Below, piece by piece: positions 39,774 through 48,276 of a stretch of 64,000 nucleotides of DNA; the first letter of the stretch is position 1, and the number at the start of each line of letters is the position of its first letter. Where the stretch lies: NCBI GenBank assembly GCA_964590255.1, contig CAZPYA010000002.1, positions 41,916 through 105,915 of the forward strand. The letters run 5' to 3'. The translations under genes were made by a program, and so were the position numbers. The DNA comes from JAKIYB01 sp964590255. GTDB taxonomy: Bacteria > Armatimonadota > Hebobacteria > CAIYQO01. Below the pieces are notes generated by a model that saw only the letters and a program-made list of their open reading frames with translations, did not search any database and was not told where the DNA came from.

Positions 39774-40895
39774 ATGCCAGGTCTCCTGATTGCAGGGATC
39801 TCCCTGAATCCATTCGTCATATTGAAAGATCCATGGTGGTTCGCGCTGGCGCTGGCGCTGTCCGCCCTCGTCTTCGCCGGCGTCATGTTCGCGCTGCACC
39901 AGTTGTCGCCCATCGCGAAGAAGTGGCTCACCATCGCCTGCACCTTTCTCGCCGGGTTGTACTTCCTGCTGGAGTTCTTTGTCCCGCGTTATGCGAACCC
40001 GAAAACCGGCGAGATAGAGAACTTCATCACGCCCACCCTCACCCCGGTAAACGAGTTCGTGGCGGTGACGCTGCAGTGGACTATCGGGCTGGGCATCATC
40101 AGCCTGTGCATGGTGCATGGCAAGCGGCTCTTTTCTCGCGGTAACGGCTGGCATCACAGCCTGACCTTCTTCGTCGCGCTGTTCGGCATGCTCTTCTTCG
40201 GTTTCTGGACGCAGGCCGGCAACCCCGACCCGCACACGGTTATCGGCGGCGTCTCCACCGTGCTGCTGACGCTGCAGATCGTGCGCTGGCTGCTGGTGCT
40301 CGTTGGCGCGGGCTACCTGGTGGCGCTCGTTATGGCGCTATTGAAGCCGCGCGAGGACGCTGTCGCGCAGCGCCGCGCCGTGTGGCAAGCCGCCCTGCCG
40401 CTGGCGTTCGCGGCGGTGGGCATCGCCGTCACGCTGTGGGCGTCCGCGGTCATTGGCCCGCAGTGGAAAGGCAGCGTGAACCCGAACTGGCAGCAGGCCA
40501 GCGCCAACGCGTCGGCCGTGTATAACACCCTCTTCCGCGGGGTGATGGTGAACCTGGAAGGCTCGATGTTTGCCTTGCTGGCGTTCTACATCGCCTCGGC
40601 GGCGTATCGGGCGTTCCGCGTGCGCAGCGCGGAAGCGGCGGTACTGATGATCGCCGCCTTCATCGTCATGCTCGGCTTCGTGCATTTCGGCGCACTCATT
40701 ACCGCGGGCATCCCGGCGAATTCGCCCTTTGCCATCCTCCGCCTGGAGAATCTCTCCGGCTTCACGCTGGGCTGGCTGAACATGCCGGCGTACCGCGCGG
40801 TGATATTGGGCGTGGAGGTGGGCGCGCTGGCCATGGCAATGCGCATATGGCTGAGCCTGGAGCGCGGCGCGTTCTTCTCCCAGGAGAGTAAATAG
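39774..40895 (+). CDS. Multi-spanning membrane protein, module gene 1
   Basis: 373 residues with about nine to ten hydrophobic helices, starting MPGLLIAGISLNPFVILKDP. No transport or enzyme signature is recognised. A conserved-looking loop NFITPTLTPVNEFVAVTLQW lies between helices 2 and 3; a soluble loop with GPQWKGSVNPNWQQASANAS lies in the middle. It is the first of three same-strand membrane genes packed with a 2-base gap and an 8-base overlap, and so very probably forms a complex with the other two. The 145-base gap after the MetS-like gene holds a GGGTACCATACCC palindrome and GC-rich hairpins but no obvious promoter. Confidence 0.7.
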   Translation: MPGLLIAGISLNPFVILKDPWWFALALALSALVFAGVMFALHQLSPIAKKWLTIACTFLAGLYFLLEFFVPRYANPKTGEIENFITPTLTPVNEFVAVTLQWTIGLGIISLCMVHGKRLFSRGNGWHHSLTFFVALFGMLFFGFWTQAGNPDPHTVIGGVSTVLLTLQIVRWLLVLVGAGYLVALVMALLKPREDAVAQRRAVWQAALPLAFAAVGIAVTLWASAVIGPQWKGSVNPNWQQASANASAVYNTLFRGVMVNLEGSMFALLAFYIASAAYRAFRVRSAEAAVLMIAAFIVMLGFVHFGALITAGIPANSPFAILRLENLSGFTLGWLNMPAYRAVILGVEVGALAMAMRIWLSLERGAFFSQESK

Positions 40896-40897
40896 CC

Positions 40898-41842
40898 ATG
40901 GGGAATTTTCTGCAGAAATTACAACATATCGACCGCCGCTGGATTTACCTGGTGCTGGCCGCCGGGCTCATCGCCTCGTTGTATAATGCCAAACCGGTGG
41001 GCCTGGTGGTGAACTCGACGGTGCAGAGCCTCTATAAAGCGGTGGAGGCCGCGCCGGCGTCGGCCGAGGACGGCAAAATCATCCTGCTGGGCTGCACCTT
41101 CTCGGCCAGCACGCTGCCGGAAAACGGCAACCAGATGCGCGCCATCATGCGCCACCTGATGCTGACGAAGAAGCGCTTTGCGATCATCGCCATCGCCGAG
41201 CCGCAGGGCGCGCAGTTCGGCGCGGAGATCGCCGGCAGCCTGGCCGAGGAATATGGCTACGAATACGGCACCGACTGGATCAGCCTGGGGTACAAGCCGG
41301 GTACGCTGGCCTTCTTCACCACCTTCGCCCGCGATATCCCGCAAAGCGTGCCAAAAGACGGCCTACGGGATGCCGACATCACCAGCTTCCCGATCATGCA
41401 GGGCATCCGCACCATCGCGGACGTCTCGCTGGTGATCGAGGACACCGCCACCGCCAGCCTGCAGTCGTGGATTTACTTCGTGCAGGCGAAATATCCGGTG
41501 AAGCTGGGCTACACCTGCACCGGGGTGATGGTGGCGGAGGCCTACCCGTTCCTCGACTCCGGCCAGGTCATCGGCATGCTGCCCGGCATGAAGGGCGCCG
41601 CCGACTATGAGCAACTGGTCGACGAGTTGGAGACGCGGGCGATTGTCGATGGCCGCAAGAAGATGATGTACCAGGCGTCGACGATCCCGCTGCTGAACCT
41701 GAAAAAACCCGCTCGCACGCTGATGTTCAGCCAGGGCGTGGCGCATCTCATCATTATCGGCTTTATCATCCTGGGGAATATCGGCTACTTCCTGTCGCGC
41801 CGTCGCCGCACAACCCCACCCACAGAGGTGAACCATGGCTGA
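40898..41842 (+). CDS. Bitopic protein with extracytoplasmic domain, module gene 2
   Basis: 314 residues. A helix near residues 15-32 (WIYLVLAAGLIASLYNAKPV) and another near 283-302 (GVAHLIIIGFIILGNIGYFL) flank a soluble domain of about 240 residues, which therefore lies outside the cytoplasm with both ends inside. The domain has an alternating alpha-beta pattern (KIILLGCTFSASTLPENGNQ, RFAIIAIAEPQGAQFGAEIA, DVSLVIEDTATASLQSWIYF). It recalls a Rossmann-like ligand-binding fold, but no family is known to me. The tail is Arg-rich. It lies two bases behind gene 1 and overlaps gene 3 by eight bases. Confidence 0.7.
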   Translation: MGNFLQKLQHIDRRWIYLVLAAGLIASLYNAKPVGLVVNSTVQSLYKAVEAAPASAEDGKIILLGCTFSASTLPENGNQMRAIMRHLMLTKKRFAIIAIAEPQGAQFGAEIAGSLAEEYGYEYGTDWISLGYKPGTLAFFTTFARDIPQSVPKDGLRDADITSFPIMQGIRTIADVSLVIEDTATASLQSWIYFVQAKYPVKLGYTCTGVMVAEAYPFLDSGQVIGMLPGMKGAADYEQLVDELETRAIVDGRKKMMYQASTIPLLNLKKPARTLMFSQGVAHLIIIGFIILGNIGYFLSRRRRTTPPTEVNHG

Positions 41843-42737
41843 GATCCTCAACGACAACGCGCACGATCCCTCCATGGACCGGGAAGCCCCGGGCTGGCCG
41901 ATCCTGCTCCTTGGCATTCTTGTGCTGCTGACGCTGGTGGGCGTGAGCGCCTTCACCGATCCCAAGATCGCCTGGATGAAGGCGCAGTGGCTGCCGTTCC
42001 TGGGCGTCCTTACCACGCTGGGCATCTTCAGCGTGCTGTATAAAGAAAACCCCTTCTTCCGCTTCCTGGAGCATATTCTCGTCGGGCTGGCCACCGGCTA
42101 CGGCGTGCTCTTCGCCTGGTTCAACTACCTGCTGCCCAACTGGTATCAGCGGATGATGCCGGAAGGCATGGCGGGCGCTAGCGAGTTGCACGGGCAGTGG
42201 TGGCTGGTCTTCGCGCTGTTGTTGTCACTGCTCTTCTACACCGTCTACTTCCCGAAGCTGGCGTGGATGAACCGCTTCATCATCGGGGTAGTGATGGGCT
42301 TCAGCGCCGGGTATGCCTTCCAGAGCTTTGCCGGCATGGTGATGCCGCAGGTGCGCATGTCCTTCAAGGCACCGGTGACCACCTATAACCCGGTAGTGGC
42401 CGGCGGCGAGTTGGATGCCGTGCAGCGGCTGAACAACATCCAGGTGGGCCCGGTGTGGCTGCATCCCTTCGCGCTCATCTTCATCATCGTGCTGGCCTGC
42501 GCCATGGCCTATTTCTTCTTCTCGGTAGAGCACCGCGCCAAGTGGATCAGCCGACCCGCCATCGCGGGCCGCTACTTCATCATGATCGCGCTGGGCGCCA
42601 TCTTCGGCACCACGGTCATGGGGCGCATCACCCTGCTGCTGAACAGGCTGGACATGCTGAAGACCACCTGCACCGAGTGGGCCACCATGCTGGGGCAGTG
42701 GTGGGTGGGCTTCTCCACATGGCTGTTCCACCGGTAA
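41835..42737 (+). CDS. Multi-spanning membrane protein, module gene 3
   Basis: 300 residues with about seven membrane helices. Its start overlaps the end of gene 2 by eight bases in another frame. Visible conserved-looking parts are PFFRFLEHILVGLATGYGVL near the third helix, MNRFIIGVVMGFSAGYAFQS, and a soluble loop with NNIQVGPVWLHPFALIFIIV. There is no known family signature. Two membrane proteins and one extracytoplasmic-domain protein in a coupled unit suggest a membrane complex with a sensing or transport task. A strong bidirectional terminator follows. Confidence 0.7.
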   Translation: MAEILNDNAHDPSMDREAPGWPILLLGILVLLTLVGVSAFTDPKIAWMKAQWLPFLGVLTTLGIFSVLYKENPFFRFLEHILVGLATGYGVLFAWFNYLLPNWYQRMMPEGMAGASELHGQWWLVFALLLSLLFYTVYFPKLAWMNRFIIGVVMGFSAGYAFQSFAGMVMPQVRMSFKAPVTTYNPVVAGGELDAVQRLNNIQVGPVWLHPFALIFIIVLACAMAYFFFSVEHRAKWISRPAIAGRYFIMIALGAIFGTTVMGRITLLLNRLDMLKTTCTEWATMLGQWWVGFSTWLFHR

Positions 42738-42756
42738 GGAACTGAGACACCTGAAC

Positions 42757-42794
42757 GCCGCGGGGGCCGGTCCAACTGGACCGGCCCCCGCGGC
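42757..42794. terminator. Bidirectional terminator before rpsT
   Basis: A perfect inverted repeat with arms 42757-42774 and 42777-42794 (about 17 base pairs around a tiny loop) between convergent genes. A second hairpin AGGGTGTC/GACACCCT follows at about 42810-42838. Confidence 0.85.
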
Positions 42795-42867
42795 ATGTGG
42801 TACACAACAAGGGTGTCCCCGGCAGGCGGAGACACCCTGAATGCGTATGGTGATGCGCAGCGCGCGT

Positions 42868-43131
42868 CTAGGCCTGGGCGGCGTTGAGGCGCTTCATCAG
42901 GCGGCTTTTGCGGCGGGCGGCGGTGTTGGGGTGGATGATCCCCTTCGTGGCCGCGCTGTCGAACGCCTTCAGGGCGTCCTTCACCGCGTCCGTGGACGCC
43001 GCGACATCCGCGGAGATGGCCGTGATGGCCTTCGTCCGAAGCGTCTTCAGCTTGGACTTCACCGACTGATTGCGCAGGCGATTGCGCTCGCTGATCTGCA
43101 GATCTTTCTTGGCCGATTTGGTATTGGGCAC
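42868..43131 (-). CDS. rpsT: 30S ribosomal protein S20
   Basis: 87 residues. The GTG start at 43131 is fixed by GGAGGA about seven bases upstream. The basic helical protein (PNTKSAKKDLQISERNRLRN, VKSKLKTLRTKAITAI, HPNTAARRKSRLMKRLNAA) is a clear S20, which binds 16S rRNA early in 30S assembly. Length is normal. Confidence 0.96.
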   Translation of the reverse strand: MPNTKSAKKDLQISERNRLRNQSVKSKLKTLRTKAITAISADVAASTDAVKDALKAFDSAATKGIIHPNTAARRKSRLMKRLNAAQA

Positions 43132-43221
43132 CGTCTAATTCCTCCGTGTGAAAAAACACAGGTTACAGCGGGGCATTATAACAGAGGCGCGGCGGAGATG
43201 CAAGAGTGTTGGAACAATCAG

Positions 43222-43581
43222 CTATAAAAGGCGCAAATCAAGCACCTTCGCAATGCCTTGCTCGACAGCGTGCATCTCTTCGTCCGAGATTACACCGAGA
43301 CACCGTTCCAGACGATCTTTCGCGATTGTGAGCAGATGCTCACATTTCACATACGACGCGACCCGGAGACCATTGGCGGCATGCGGTTCAATAGCGATGT
43401 GAAATGGTAATGGTCTTCCTGCAGAACTGATCGTTGCGATGATCGTATTAGGATAATTAGGATTGACATTTGCAGAATCGCATTGAATTATCAATGCTGG
43501 TCGAACACCCATCTGCTCCGATCCACGTCCCGGTGACCAGTCCGTGAGCCATATTTCTCCACGCCTTGGATCAGCCGTCAT
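43222..43581 (-). CDS. MazF/PemK-family endoribonuclease toxin
   Basis: 119 residues; ATG 43581 lies inside the end of the antitoxin gene (11-base overlap), so translation is coupled. The MazF fold is shown by PRRGEIWLTDWSPGRGSEQM, GVRPALIIQCDSANV, NTIIATISS, SYVKCEHLLTIAKDRLE and a final VEQGIAKVLDLRLL. The Arg in RRGEIW and the Ser/Thr in the VKCEHLLTI region are the usual catalytic neighbourhood. MazF cuts mRNA at short specific sequences and is held inactive by its antitoxin. The longer open frame upstream to 43725 overlaps the antitoxin and is not used. Confidence 0.88.
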   Translation of the reverse strand: MTADPRRGEIWLTDWSPGRGSEQMGVRPALIIQCDSANVNPNYPNTIIATISSAGRPLPFHIAIEPHAANGLRVASYVKCEHLLTIAKDRLERCLGVISDEEMHAVEQGIAKVLDLRLL

Positions 43582-43810
43582 GACGAATAACCTCCCACTG
43601 CGCTTCGCGCGCATACTCCACCGAGCTCTCCTCGGCATCACGTCCGGCTTCGGTGAAGGCATCGTATAACGCTTTCTCTTCCGCTTCCGCGATGGCGCGT
43701 TCCAGCGATTCCTGAACGAAGGCATTCAAGCTGATCCGGCGCGCTTGTGCCAAATCGTGGCTGCGCTCGAAGATATCAGGCCGTAATCGCACGGTTACCG
43801 CACGTGTCAT
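43571..43810 (-). CDS. Ribbon-helix-helix antitoxin
   Basis: 79 residues. Of three adjacent in-frame ATGs I chose 43810, six bases behind GAGGAGG. TRAVTVRLRPDIFERSHDLA, RRISLNAFVQESLERAIAEA is a ribbon-helix-helix DNA-binding domain. The acidic C-terminus (EESSVEYAREAQWEVIRHDG) would bind the MazF toxin. The pair autoregulates by binding its own promoter in related systems. Confidence 0.85.
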   Translation of the reverse strand: MTRAVTVRLRPDIFERSHDLAQARRISLNAFVQESLERAIAEAEEKALYDAFTEAGRDAEESSVEYAREAQWEVIRHDG

Positions 43811-43838
43811 CATCCGCCTCCTCATCTGGTGTTATATT

Positions 43839-43867
43839 ATGATACCACTATTTGGCATCATGCACAA
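43839..43867 (-). promoter_or_regulatory. Promoter of the toxin-antitoxin operon
   Basis: On the minus strand TTGTGC (43867-43862), 17-base spacer, TATCAT (43844-43839) preceded by TGG; the antitoxin start is about 30 bases downstream. Confidence 0.55.
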
Positions 43868-43930
43868 TCGTCATCAGTGGCACGGTGATGTAGCGTAGCC
43901 AGGATATTTCTGGTAAATAATACATCTGTG

Positions 43931-43939
43931 TGCTATAAT
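43931..43939 (+). promoter_or_regulatory. Extended -10 promoter of gyrA
   Basis: TGCTATAAT at 43931-43939; leader about 127 nt. The gap 43868-44072 has no other gene. Confidence 0.55.
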
Positions 43940-44072
43940 ATGTCATCTCCATTGTCGCTAGCCAGCAGGAATGCCACCGGCGGCGTCGAATGAATAGCAT
44001 AGGAAAGTTTGCGATCAAGTCGCGGTACTTCGCCCGGCCAGCTTGGGTCGGGCGCACTTTTGAGGAGAATCG

Positions 44073-46583
44073 ATGCCTGACGAAAAAGACATCACCGGGA
44101 ATGCCCACGAGATTACCGACGTCTCGTTAGTCGACGAGATGAAAGACTCGTACCTGCGCTTCGCGATGAGCGTGATCATCAGCCGCGCGTTGCCCGATGT
44201 ACGCGACGGAATGAAGCCGTCACAGCGCCGCGTGCTCTACGCGATGAATGAGCTGGGCTTGAACCCCGGTGGCAACACCCGCAAATGCGCGGCCATCGTG
44301 GGCGAATGCATGGGGAAATACCACCCCCACGGCGACGCCTCCATTTACGACACCCTGGTGCGCATGGCGCAGGACTGGAACTCGCGTTACCCGCTGGTGC
44401 ATCCCAAGGGGAACTTCGGCTCCATCGATGGCGACCCGCCGGCGGCGATGCGCTACACCGAGGCGAAGCTCACCGCCCTGGGCGCCGAGCTGCTGGGGGA
44501 CATCGACCAGGACACGGTGGACTTCATCCCGAACTTCGATGAGACCACCCAGGAGCCGACGGTACTCCCCGCCGCCTTTCCGAACCTCATCTGCAACGGC
44601 ACCAGCGGCATCGCGGTGGGCATGGCCACGGAAATCGCCCCGCATAACCTGGGCGAGGTGGTGGACGCCTGCTCGCTGATGATCGAGCGCGACTACGACA
44701 TCACCATCGACGAGTTGCTTGAGGTCATGCCCGGACCGGACTTTCCCACCGGCGGCCTCATCCTCGGCACCAGCGGCATCCGCCAGGCCTACGCCACCGG
44801 CAACGGCGCCTGCACCATGCAGGCGGTGGTGCATATCGAGCCGGCGGACAACGGTAAAACGGCGATCATTGTCACCGAGCTGTCCTACCAGTGGAACAAG
44901 GCGCGGCTGGTGGAGACCATCGCCGACCTGGTGAAAGACAAAAAGATCCAGGGCATCGCCGATCTGCGCGATGAATCCGACCGCGTGGGCATGAAGATGG
45001 TCATCGAGCTGAAGCGCGAAACGAACCCACACGTCATTCTCAACCAACTCTACAAACACACCAACCTGCGCAAGCGGTTCAACTTCAACATGGTGGGCAT
45101 CATTCAGGTGAAGGGCAAGCCCGAGCCGAAGTCGCTCTCCATGCTCGATCTGCTGCGCGAGTTCCTCGAGCACCGCCGCGTGGTGGTCACCCGCCGCACG
45201 AAGTTCGAACTGAAGAAGCAGCGCGAGCGCGCCCACATATTGGAAGGCTACCGCATCGCGCTGCACAACCTGGACGAGGTCATCCGCCTTATCCGCAACA
45301 GCCGCACCCCGACGCTGGCGCGCGAAGGCCTCATGGAAAATTTCGGCATGAGCGAGCGGCAGTCGCAGGCGGTTCTCGACCTGCAGCTCCATCGCCTCAC
45401 CTCGCTGGAGATCGAGAAGATCGAGAAGGAATACGCCGAGGTTATTAAGCGCATCAACTACCTGGAAGACCTGCTGGCCAGCCCGCGCAAGCTGATGGGC
45501 GTGGTGAAGGACGAGTTGCTGGATATGAAGAAGCGCCACGGCGACGCTCGCCGCTCGCGCATTCGCCCCGAGGAAGCCGCCGAGCTCTCCATCGAAGACC
45601 TTATCGATGAAGAGGATGTCATCATCACCATGACGCGCGACGGCTACGTGAAGCGCCTGCCCATTGACACCTACCGCACGCAAGGCCGCGGCGGCAAGGG
45701 CGTCATCGGGCTGACGACGAAGGAAGAGGACTCGGTCGAGCACCTCTTCATCGCCAATACGCACAGCTTCCTCCTCGTCTTCACCGACAAGGGCAAGATC
45801 TACCGCCTGCGCACCCACGAGGTGCCGGCGGCCAGCCGCACCGCCCGTGGCGTGAACGTCATCAACCTGGTGAATATCGAGCCGGGCGAGACGGTGACGG
45901 CGGTGCTGAACATCAAGGAGTTCAGCGACGACCGCTACCTCTTCATGGTGACCGAACGCGGCACGGTGAAGAAGACCAAACTATCCGATTACAACACGCG
46001 TCTGTCCGGCGGCATCATCGCCATCAAGTTGGACGACGACGACGCGCTGCGCTGGGTGAAGGTAACCGACGGCCACCGCCACGTAGTGCTCGCCACGCAC
46101 GACGGCATGTCCATCCGCTTCTCAGAAGAGGAAGCGCGTTCGATGGGTCGCGTCACCGCCGGCGTACGCGGCATCGAGCTGCGCGCGGGCGACCGGGTGG
46201 TAGGCGTCGCACTGGTGCGGCCAGATCAAGATTTGCTGGCCATCACCGAGAAGGGCTACGGCAAACGCACCCCGCTCACGCAATACAAGGTGCAGCATCG
46301 CGGCGGCATCGGCATCAAAACGGTGCAGATCACCGAGAAGAACGGCCCGCTGGTCGACTGCAAGGCGGTGGACGATAAGGACGAAGTGCTCTTCGTCTCC
46401 TCCAGCGGCCAGGTCATCCGCTCGAAGGTGATCGACATCCGCGAAACCGGCCGCTCCGCCCAGGGCGTGCGCATTATGCGCATGGGCGAAGACATCCACA
46501 TCGCCGGCGTCGCCGTCGTCGTCAAGCGTGAAGAAGTCGCCGCCGACGTGGAAGTCCCGGAGGACGCGGACGCGGAGAAATAA
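44073..46583 (+). CDS. gyrA: DNA gyrase subunit A
   Basis: 836 residues. The breakage-reunion domain has SYLRFAMSVIISRALPDVRD, GNTRKCAAIVGECMGKYHPH and the active tyrosine in AAMRYTEAKL. The C-terminal beta-pinwheel carries the GyrA box as QGRGGKG, which argues for gyrase rather than topoisomerase IV. It introduces negative supercoils together with GyrB. In the quinolone-resistance region the sequence is HPHGDASIYDTLVRMAQ: the position of E. coli Ser83 is Ala, with Asp87 kept, as in mycobacteria. gyrB is not in the window. Confidence 0.96.
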   Translation: MPDEKDITGNAHEITDVSLVDEMKDSYLRFAMSVIISRALPDVRDGMKPSQRRVLYAMNELGLNPGGNTRKCAAIVGECMGKYHPHGDASIYDTLVRMAQDWNSRYPLVHPKGNFGSIDGDPPAAMRYTEAKLTALGAELLGDIDQDTVDFIPNFDETTQEPTVLPAAFPNLICNGTSGIAVGMATEIAPHNLGEVVDACSLMIERDYDITIDELLEVMPGPDFPTGGLILGTSGIRQAYATGNGACTMQAVVHIEPADNGKTAIIVTELSYQWNKARLVETIADLVKDKKIQGIADLRDESDRVGMKMVIELKRETNPHVILNQLYKHTNLRKRFNFNMVGIIQVKGKPEPKSLSMLDLLREFLEHRRVVVTRRTKFELKKQRERAHILEGYRIALHNLDEVIRLIRNSRTPTLAREGLMENFGMSERQSQAVLDLQLHRLTSLEIEKIEKEYAEVIKRINYLEDLLASPRKLMGVVKDELLDMKKRHGDARRSRIRPEEAAELSIEDLIDEEDVIITMTRDGYVKRLPIDTYRTQGRGGKGVIGLTTKEEDSVEHLFIANTHSFLLVFTDKGKIYRLRTHEVPAASRTARGVNVINLVNIEPGETVTAVLNIKEFSDDRYLFMVTERGTVKKTKLSDYNTRLSGGIIAIKLDDDDALRWVKVTDGHRHVVLATHDGMSIRFSEEEARSMGRVTAGVRGIELRAGDRVVGVALVRPDQDLLAITEKGYGKRTPLTQYKVQHRGGIGIKTVQITEKNGPLVDCKAVDDKDEVLFVSSSGQVIRSKVIDIRETGRSAQGVRIMRMGEDIHIAGVAVVVKREEVAADVEVPEDADAEK

Positions 46584-46624
46584 GACGAACCACAGAGACA
46601 CGGAGGTTACAGAGGGAAAGTCAT

Positions 46625-46648
46625 GGGGCGGCTCGTGAGAGCCGCCCC
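46625..46648. repeat. Hairpin left of the AlbA_2 gene
   Basis: GGGGCGGCTC-GTGA-GAGCCGCCCC, with a GNRA-type loop. The same stem recurs in the larger hairpin at 48167-48202, right of the gene. It may double as the gyrA terminator. Confidence 0.8.
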
Positions 46649-46730
46649 GTTCCTGTTACTGCAGGATATATTATTATCTCGCCGAAATTTTACAGGTGTA
46701 CTATAGTTGATTAGCTTGGAGGTATCGGCC

Positions 46731-47153
46731 ATGAATTACCATACATTCTGCAAATTGGTTAAAGCAGGCGAAACACCCTCTGTTGACTTTAAAATCATCT
46801 GCAACGCATTCAACGGATCTGAAAAAGAAAAAGCAGAACTGATTAAAGATATCATAGCAATGTCGAATAACGGGAATATTAAGTGCTATTTAATTATTGG
46901 GGTATCAGATAACGGTAAGCAGTTTAGATCAGTCGAGAATATTAAGCTTACTGATGATAATTTACAACGGTTATGCAGAGATAATATTCACCCCATGCCC
47001 CATGTTAAATTAGTGCGAATTAAATGGGATAGATGTAACAGTGATGATCATGCTGGAAAAGACTTTGTAATAATTGAGATTGGTCCACAACCACGACAGT
47101 GCTTTCGTTTCAACAAAGAGTTCGTTAGTTATGATCAGGACTTTCGCTCGTAG
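46731..47153 (+). CDS. Surviving N-terminal AlbA_2 domain fragment
   Basis: 140 residues could still be made from the intact start; the last six residues (QDFRS region) come from the inserted element. The fragment holds nearly the whole putative DNA/RNA-binding domain but lacks its last strand and the specific C-terminal region. Confidence 0.55.
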   Translation: MNYHTFCKLVKAGETPSVDFKIICNAFNGSEKEKAELIKDIIAMSNNGNIKCYLIIGVSDNGKQFRSVENIKLTDDNLQRLCRDNIHPMPHVKLVRIKWDRCNSDDHAGKDFVIIEIGPQPRQCFRFNKEFVSYDQDFRS

Positions 47154-47218
47154 TTGCTTTTCACGCTCACGCATCCCCGCCAGTAGGGGAGAAATTACGC
47201 TCGCAAGCGAAAGTCCTG
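47136..47218. mobile_element. 83-bp MITE-like element with 13-bp terminal inverted repeats
   Basis: Ends are CAGGACTTTCGCT (47136-47148) and its reverse complement (47206-47218). The direct repeat ATGAT flanks it at 47131-47135 and 47219-47223, a 5-bp target duplication. The inside contains a TCCCC/GGGGA hairpin and no gene. The same end sequence occurs at 63949-63961. Confidence 0.85.
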
Positions 47219-47223
47219 ATGAT

Positions 47224-48150
47224 GATAAATACACTTTTCGCAAACATGAGGTATGGATCAGAAGAGGATCAACATCAGATTTTGCTTCACCAGAAGAGAT
47301 TGCACGTTTGGTAAAGGGGAAACCAGCCATCGAAGCACCAGCGTATGAAAATGATTTTGACTACTCTCGATTGCCAATCTCTGACAAACCAACGAGGATA
47401 AGAACCGACATAGAAGACTTAGCTGAAAAATGTTGTGGGCAAATCTTTCCTTCGAGCGATGACGTCACTAACGCCGACCTTTCTAGCCTATTGACCCGCG
47501 GTGGCTATACCTCATATAGGGATTGTGGCTTCCAGATTGCTCTTCCGCTAGATGGTAAATGCGCTCTGCATAAGACAATTGTCATGGACTGTATAAAGAA
47601 GAAGGGACAGGTTAGTTCGATAATCAACGATCATCTCACAATACAGCATGGCATGCTCCTTGCTGTCTATGGTAATGTAACACCGCTGTCACTTGATGGT
47701 TTATCACAGGTTATTAATGAACGGTGGGGGATATTCTGTGTTCGATCATCGTATAACTACTTCGCTAGGTATGGTATAGCTATACCATCAAGTAATTCTT
47801 TGCCAGACAAACAATTTTTACAGTATGCTATAATATTTAAGAATATAACATGCCTATCGGATCTTACCAGTAAGTGGAAGGAGATGTTAATCAGTATATC
47901 GACGGATAAATATATAAACAATGTCATCATGACTCAAATTAGTCGTGTAAATCATTATTTGCAGGTTTGGCAAAGCGAGGGATGCCCAACAATAACACAT
48001 AAATATCATGTTTGCAATAATGATGTGCCATTAAGTAGTGATAATAAACACGAGTTCATATCTCATGAAAAATATGGCAGGAATGTAATGAGGTATAATT
48101 TAGAATTCGCAAAGATGATGACGTTGTATTTAGAGCAAGTATCAAAGTAG
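47224..48150 (+). pseudogene. Displaced C-terminal part of the AlbA_2 gene
   Basis: The frame open from 47074 reads through the element and becomes meaningful at 47224. After the end of the AlbA_2 domain come about 270 residues with RTDIEDLAEKCCGQIFPSSD, SSLLTRGGYTSYRDCGFQIA and a helical, Asn/Ser-rich C-terminus. The family of this part is not recognised. Confidence 0.55.
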
Positions 48151-48166
48151 ATCGTTTACATATTTT

Positions 48167-48263
48167 CCAAGCGGGGCGGCTCGCGAGAGCCGCCCCGCTT
48201 GGCATCTTCGTAAGCCCCCTTCCAGGGGGAGCCGTTCGGTAGCCCGGCCATTTATGGCCGGGC
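48167..48263. repeat. Three-hairpin array right of the AlbA_2 gene
   Basis: A 16-base-pair stem with GCGA loop (48167-48202), CCCCCT-TCC-AGGGGG (48215-48229) and GCCCGGCCA-TTTA-TGGCCGGGC (48242-48263). The first shares its core with 46625-46648. The last may serve as terminator for the GH2 gene on the minus strand. Confidence 0.8.
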
Positions 48264-48276
48264 GAGTTCCCGGGCG

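Larger units (their letters stand above)
46731..48150 (+). pseudogene. AlbA_2/Schlafen-type gene split by a MITE-like element
   Basis: ATG 46731 follows GGAGG. The first frame has the AlbA_2 (Schlafen-like divergent AAA_4) pattern: PSVDFKIICNAFNGSEKEKA, ELIKDIIAMSNNGNIKCYLI, IGVSDNGKQF and FVIIEIGPQPRQCFRFNKEF. It shifts out of frame at 47135. The second frame continues after 47224 with DKYTFRKHEVWIRRGSTSDF and ASPEEIARL, the usual end of this domain, then about 270 residues of unknown helical sequence. Removing 88 bases (83-bp element plus one 5-bp target copy) rejoins both frames into about 443 codons. GC is markedly low compared with the window. AlbA_2 proteins occur in defence and regulatory systems. 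Confidence 0.8.

Noticed and set aside
43848..44108. 86-codon frame on the minus strand before gyrA
   Set aside because: Covers the gyrA promoter and start; no ribosome binding site or family pattern.
44220..45818. 532-codon open frame antisense to gyrA
   Set aside because: His/Leu/Val-rich shadow of a GC-rich gene; gyrA on the other strand is certain.
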